Below are positions 5,776 to 6,745 of a stretch of DNA of 6,745 nt, piece by piece (the first letter of the stretch is position 1; each line of letters opens with the position of its first letter). The notes beneath the pieces are model-generated. The model did not search any database, was not told the origin of the DNA, and saw only the letters and a program-made list of their open reading frames with translations. A program made the position numbers and the translations under genes. Origin of the DNA: Candidatus Aminicenantota bacterium (GTDB taxonomy: Bacteria > Acidobacteriota > Aminicenantia > S016-38); assembly GCA_027062035.1 (NCBI GenBank), contig JAMOUL010000273.1:1-6745 (forward strand), given 5' to 3'.

Positions 5776-6493
5776 TTTCCAACCTGAATTTCTCTCCTAA
5801 ATAAACCCTTCTTACCTCGGGGTCCTGAGACAGAGTCTCAGGATCTCCCTCTTTTAATATCTTCCCATTACTTATAATATATGCTCTGTCCGTAATTTTC
5901 AATGTTTCCCTGACGTTATGATCCGTGATAATTATTCCCACCCCCTTTCTTTTAAGTCCACTTACCAGCTCCCTCATTTCCTTCACAGCAATGGGGTCTA
6001 TTCCTGTAAAGGGTTCGTCAAGGAAAAGAAATCTGGGCTTCAGAGATAGTGCCCTCGCTATTTCCAGCCTTCTCCTTTCTCCCCCGGAAAGCAAATAGGC
6101 CTTGCGCTGGCGGATATGGTAAAGCCCCATCTCCTCAAGAACTTCCTTTACCCTTTCCTCCTGCTCCCTCCGGGTGAGGGAGGTAAACTGAAGATAAGCC
6201 AGAATATTTTCTTCTATGGAAAGCCCCCTGAAGGAAGAGGGTTCCTGCGGAAGATATCCCATCCCCATCCTTACCCTTTTCCACATGGGGAGCTTGGAAA
6301 CGTTTTTCCCGTAGAAAAAAACTTCCCCCCCATCCCCATCTATCTCTCCTATAACAATTCTGAAGGTGGTTGTCTTTCCTGCTCCATTGGGACCCAGAAG
6401 TCCCACGATTTCCCCTTCCCTGGCTTCTATGTCTATTCCCTTCAGCACCTGTCTCTTCCCGTAATATTTTATAAGCCCCTTTGTAACAATCAT
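5753..6493 (-). CDS. lptB: LPS export ABC transporter ATP-binding protein LptB
   Basis: LptB is the cytoplasmic ATPase that powers LPS extraction from the inner membrane with LptF/LptG/LptC and delivery to the LptA bridge. The 246 residues match the family (E. coli 241). Walker A GPNGAGKTT is at 34-42, the Q-loop Gln83 lies in YLPQEPSSF, the ABC signature LSGGERRR is at 135-142, Walker B is FLFLDEP at 155-161 followed by the D-loop FTGIDPIAV, and the switch His192 lies in ITDHN. LSGGERRRLEIARAL and LDEPFTGIDPIAV are close to the LptB consensus, separating it from general ABC ATPases. The start overlaps the lptA stop as ATGA, with AAGGGTGAG upstream. The 3' end runs 23 nt into rpoN and contains a perfect 9-bp inverted repeat. 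Confidence 0.97.
   Translation of the reverse strand: MIVTKGLIKYYGKRQVLKGIDIEAREGEIVGLLGPNGAGKTTTFRIVIGEIDGDGGEVFFYGKNVSKLPMWKRVRMGMGYLPQEPSSFRGLSIEENILAYLQFTSLTRREQEERVKEVLEEMGLYHIRQRKAYLLSGGERRRLEIARALSLKPRFLFLDEPFTGIDPIAVKEMRELVSGLKRKGVGIIITDHNVRETLKITDRAYIISNGKILKEGDPETLSQDPEVRRVYLGEKFRLENETKTGS
5823..5843 (-). repeat. Perfect 9-bp inverted repeat (3-nt loop) in the 3' end of lptB
   Basis: TCCTGAGAC and GTCTCAGGA flank a 3-nt loop, so the mRNA could form a 9-bp hairpin with five G-C pairs. It lies within lptB codons about 217-224 and ends 47 nt before the rpoN ATG. No run of T follows on the transcribed strand, so it is not an ordinary intrinsic terminator. It may affect rpoN translation or mRNA processing, or be a by-product of codon choice. 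The repeat is directly visible; any function is inference. Confidence 0.5.
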
Positions 6494-6745
6494 TTCTCAC
6501 CCTTTATTCTGGAACTTGTTCGTCCCCGTCCGGTAACTTCGAACCTGCCCTCATCCACATAAAATATTATCTTTTCCCCCTTCAATACCCCCTCGGTGGG
6601 AGAATCTATCTTCGCATGCCCCTTCAATATAGCTATTTTTTTAGAAAAATCGTAATCCAGGAAATTGGCTTCGCCTGTGCTGTCCCTGAGGTTCAACTCC
6701 TTAACCTCCTCTGCCTCGAGTTTCTCCAGCTTGCCTTCCTTTAAA
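6490..6745 (-). CDS. lptA: LptA/OstA-family LPS transport protein, C-terminal fragment (5' end outside window)
   Basis: The frame is open from the window edge (first full codon at 6744) to the TGA at 6490-6492, giving 84 residues of the C-terminal end. LptA is the periplasmic beta-jellyroll protein bridging inner and outer membranes for LPS transport. The visible part shows the repeating strand pattern of the OstA domain: ATLKGH-like AILKGHAKI, then GVLKGEKIIFYVDEGRFEVTG, which matches the family's 'G-D-R-I-x-x-Y-x-x-x-x-x-x-V-x-G' ending. A signal peptide would lie upstream and cannot be seen. An internal TTG at 6696 could be mistaken for a start, but the sequence upstream of it is coding and in frame. 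The ATGA overlap with lptB supports the assignment. OstA-like domains also occur in LptC, but LptA is the usual immediate lptB neighbour. Confidence 0.88.
   Translation of the reverse strand, partial: LKEGKLEKLEAEEVKELNLRDSTGEANFLDYDFSKKIAILKGHAKIDSPTEGVLKGEKIIFYVDEGRFEVTGRGRTSSRIKGEK

Noticed and set aside
5823..5843. The 9-bp hairpin read as an intrinsic terminator
   Set aside because: No T-rich tract follows it on the transcribed strand, and it lies inside lptB upstream of a coupled rpoN.
6164..6182. 7-bp inverted repeat CTCCCTC/GAGGGAG in lptB
   Set aside because: Several repeats of this size are expected by chance in this length, and it is far from any gene boundary.
6135..6500. 121-codon minus-strand open frame within lptB in another frame
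   Set aside because: It overlaps the ABC ATPase in an alternative frame and has no motifs, while lptB is intact across the same bases.
6116..6562. 148-codon open frame on the plus strand opposite lptB and lptA
   Set aside because: It is antisense to well-supported lptB, its product is Pro/Phe-rich and low in complexity with no recognisable motif, and the opposite strand carries clear family signatures.
6490..6696. A complete small gene starting at the TTG at 6696
   Set aside because: The frame continues open and coding upstream to the window edge and matches the end of an LptA/OstA domain, so it is the tail of a longer gene.

Overview
The window is one strand of a dense operon. All real genes lie on the minus strand and are transcribed from 6745 toward 1. 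It suggests a diderm, LPS-bearing bacterium that carries sigma-54 and a proteobacterial-type 'nitrogen' PTS together with HPr kinase/phosphorylase. The gene content and order (lptA-lptB-rpoN-hpf-ptsN-hprK-rapZ-EIIA(Man)-ptsH-ptsI) resemble my recollection of Desulfobacterota (former Deltaproteobacteria) such as Geobacter, more than the E. coli cluster lptA-lptB-rpoN-hpf-ptsN-rapZ-npr, which lacks hprK. G+C is in the mid-40s percent by eye. Arginine is often encoded by AGG/AGA and the proteins are rich in Lys/Glu, which fits a thermophilic relative, but the lineage call is inference.

Layout in transcription order: 3' end of lptA (LPS transport periplasmic protein; its start lies outside), lptB (LPS transport ATPase), rpoN (sigma-54), hpf (long-form ribosome hibernation factor), ptsN (EIIA-Ntr), hprK (HPr kinase/phosphorylase), rapZ (Walker-A nucleotide-binding regulator), a mannose-family EIIA, ptsH (HPr), and the first 331 codons of ptsI (Enzyme I, cut at base 1). 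There is effectively no non-coding DNA. Six of the nine junctions are ATGA start/stop overlaps of 4 nt, two are longer overlaps, and one is a 1-nt gap. No promoter or terminator is evident, so the promoter must lie upstream of 6745 unless there are internal ones.

How the genes fit together: Enzyme I takes phosphate from PEP and passes it to His15 of HPr. HPr can pass it to His9 of the mannose-type EIIA or to His67 of EIIA-Ntr. HprK can phosphorylate HPr on Ser46, which is present, and so gate the chain. No EIIB or EIIC transport component is seen, so within this window the PTS looks like a regulatory phosphorelay rather than a sugar uptake system. LptA/LptB link the locus to outer-membrane assembly, RpoN to alternative transcription and Hpf to ribosome dormancy.

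This is a recognisable conserved neighbourhood, not a wholly new system. The most unusual details are a divergent RpoN region I that lacks its usual glutamine patch, a perfect 9-bp inverted repeat in the end of lptB shortly before rpoN, a duplicated start motif at hprK, and a Cys-x2-Cys-x-Cys cluster in HprK.
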